Assembly (NCBI GenBank): GCA_003232445.1 | Contig: QIJM01000335.1 | Coordinates: 1 to 5,516, forward strand | From: Paraglaciecola arctica | Lineage (GTDB): Bacteria > Pseudomonadota > Gammaproteobacteria > Enterobacterales > Alteromonadaceae | DNA: 5,516 nucleotides | Direction: 5' to 3' | Part shown: piece by piece, positions 5,068 through 5,516 of the stretch | Position numbering within the stretch: the first letter of the stretch is position 1 | How the letters are laid out: each line of letters starts with the position of its first letter | Notes under the pieces: model-generated | Database searches by the model: none | What the model saw: only the letters and a program-made list of their open reading frames with translations | What the model was told of the DNA's origin: nothing | Made by a program: the position numbers and the translations under genes

Positions 5068-5516
5068 GTGGAAATAGTGCTCATCCGACACGGAAAATCT
5101 GAAATTGATCCTTCTAGGAATGTAGGTGCATCTGATTTTGGTAAGTGGGTTGAAAAATATGATCAAGCTGGAATTGATACTAATCATAGACCTACAATTG
5201 AAGCATTTGAAAGAGCGGAAAGATGTTCGTTTATTGTATGCAGCTCAATCGAATCTGCAAAAGCATTGAATATTGAGACTCTAGATATGGTCAGCCATTT
5301 ATACCGTGAATGTGAAATGCCATATGCAAACTGGAATTATCCAAAACTATCTATTAAGTCATGGTCAGTATTGTTTCGCATACTCCAGTTAGTAGGCTAC
5401 TCCTCGAATGCTGAATCTTACAAAGCAATAAAAGAGCGAATAGTAAAGTGTACTAACCAATTAACGGAGCTATCCAAAGAACATGAATCTGTTTTGTTCA
5501 TCGGTCATGGTACTAT
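5068..5516 (+). CDS. Histidine phosphatase superfamily protein, 3' end missing (cassette 10)
   Basis: The open frame from GTG 5068 runs to the window edge, giving 149 codons. It begins MEIVLIRHGKSE, with the RHG motif at residues 7-9 whose H8 would carry the phosphate. It ends at VLFIGHGT, where H147 fits the second catalytic histidine. E81 in LYRECEMPY fits the conserved acid region. The segment CSSIESAKAL (58-67) occupies the usual SSxxxRAxxT position but lacks the arginine. The middle (residues 13-50) is longer and less conserved than in a minimal phosphohistidine phosphatase such as SixA. The superfamily dephosphorylates proteins, sugars or small molecules; the substrate here is unknown. 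The start is well supported by AAAGGAG. Confidence 0.88.
   Translation, partial: MEIVLIRHGKSEIDPSRNVGASDFGKWVEKYDQAGIDTNHRPTIEAFERAERCSFIVCSSIESAKALNIETLDMVSHLYRECEMPYANWNYPKLSIKSWSVLFRILQLVGYSSNAESYKAIKERIVKCTNQLTELSKEHESVLFIGHGT

Larger units (their letters stand above)
1..5516 (+). mobile_element. Integron gene-cassette array (internal part, ten cassettes)
   Basis: Nine attC sites, all in the same orientation, alternate with single + strand ORFs. Strand exchange by an integron integrase would occur between G and TT of each 3' core, giving cassette boundaries after 222, 684, 1577, 2181, 2802, 3236, 3800, 4330 and 5039. An internal check supports these limits. For cassettes 2, 3, 5, 6, 7 and 9 the core at the left junction is an exact reverse complement of the R'' half-site at the right end of the same cassette, as expected for a circularised cassette. 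Cassette 4 has one mismatch and cassette 8 does not match. No integrase, attI or Pc promoter is visible; from attC polarity they should lie to the left. Confidence 0.95.

Noticed and set aside
5064..5102. ATG at 5064 as the start of the last gene
   Set aside because: It is out of frame with the RHG-containing protein and reaches a stop after 12 codons.

Overview
This window is the interior of an integron gene-cassette array. Nine recombination sites (attC) can be read directly. Each has the 5' half-site (R'', of the form NNNTAAC) at or just after a stop codon, a fold-back centre, and the 3' half-site GTTANNN. They divide the window into ten cassettes. Every gene lies on the + strand, almost always one per cassette, with almost no other intergenic DNA. 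No integrase gene, attI site or obvious Pc promoter is present. From the attC orientation the integrase end should lie to the left (low coordinates), beyond the window.

Organism: the genes are AT-rich and the attC sites differ in length (58 to 111 bp) and sequence. That argues against a classic Vibrio superintegron with uniform repeats. It fits a chromosomal or environmental integron of a proteobacterium (perhaps a gammaproteobacterium) that has collected cassettes from several donors. The host cannot be named from this sequence.

Layout by cassette, cut between G and TT of each GTTANNN: (1) 1-222, 3' end of an unrecognised gene. (2) 223-684, small coiled-coil plus zinc-ribbon protein. (3) 685-1577, 266-aa helical protein with a winged-helix-like C-terminus, loosely like Abi-alpha/DUF4393 proteins. 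(4) 1578-2181, small PD-(D/E)XK nuclease-like protein. (5) 2182-2802, HEPN-like protein with an R-x5-H motif. (6) 2803-3236, 92-aa unknown protein. (7) 3237-3800, DUF5063 protein. (8) 3801-4330, 142-aa unknown protein. (9) 4331-5039, suppressor-of-fused (SUFU) domain protein. (10) 5040 to the end, histidine-phosphatase-like protein cut by the window edge.

The genes are not one pathway. They are independently mobile units, probably transcribed by read-through from upstream and from any cassette-borne promoters. Several (HEPN, PD-(D/E)XK, SUFU, the Abi-like protein) belong to families often linked to phage defence or toxin immunity, so the array may act partly as a defence reservoir; this is inference. 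The most unusual DNA structures are a 27-bp perfect inverted repeat inside the last attC, terminal inverted repeats that run past the 7-bp core in four cassettes, and one attC whose inner stem arm appears inverted relative to its sister site.
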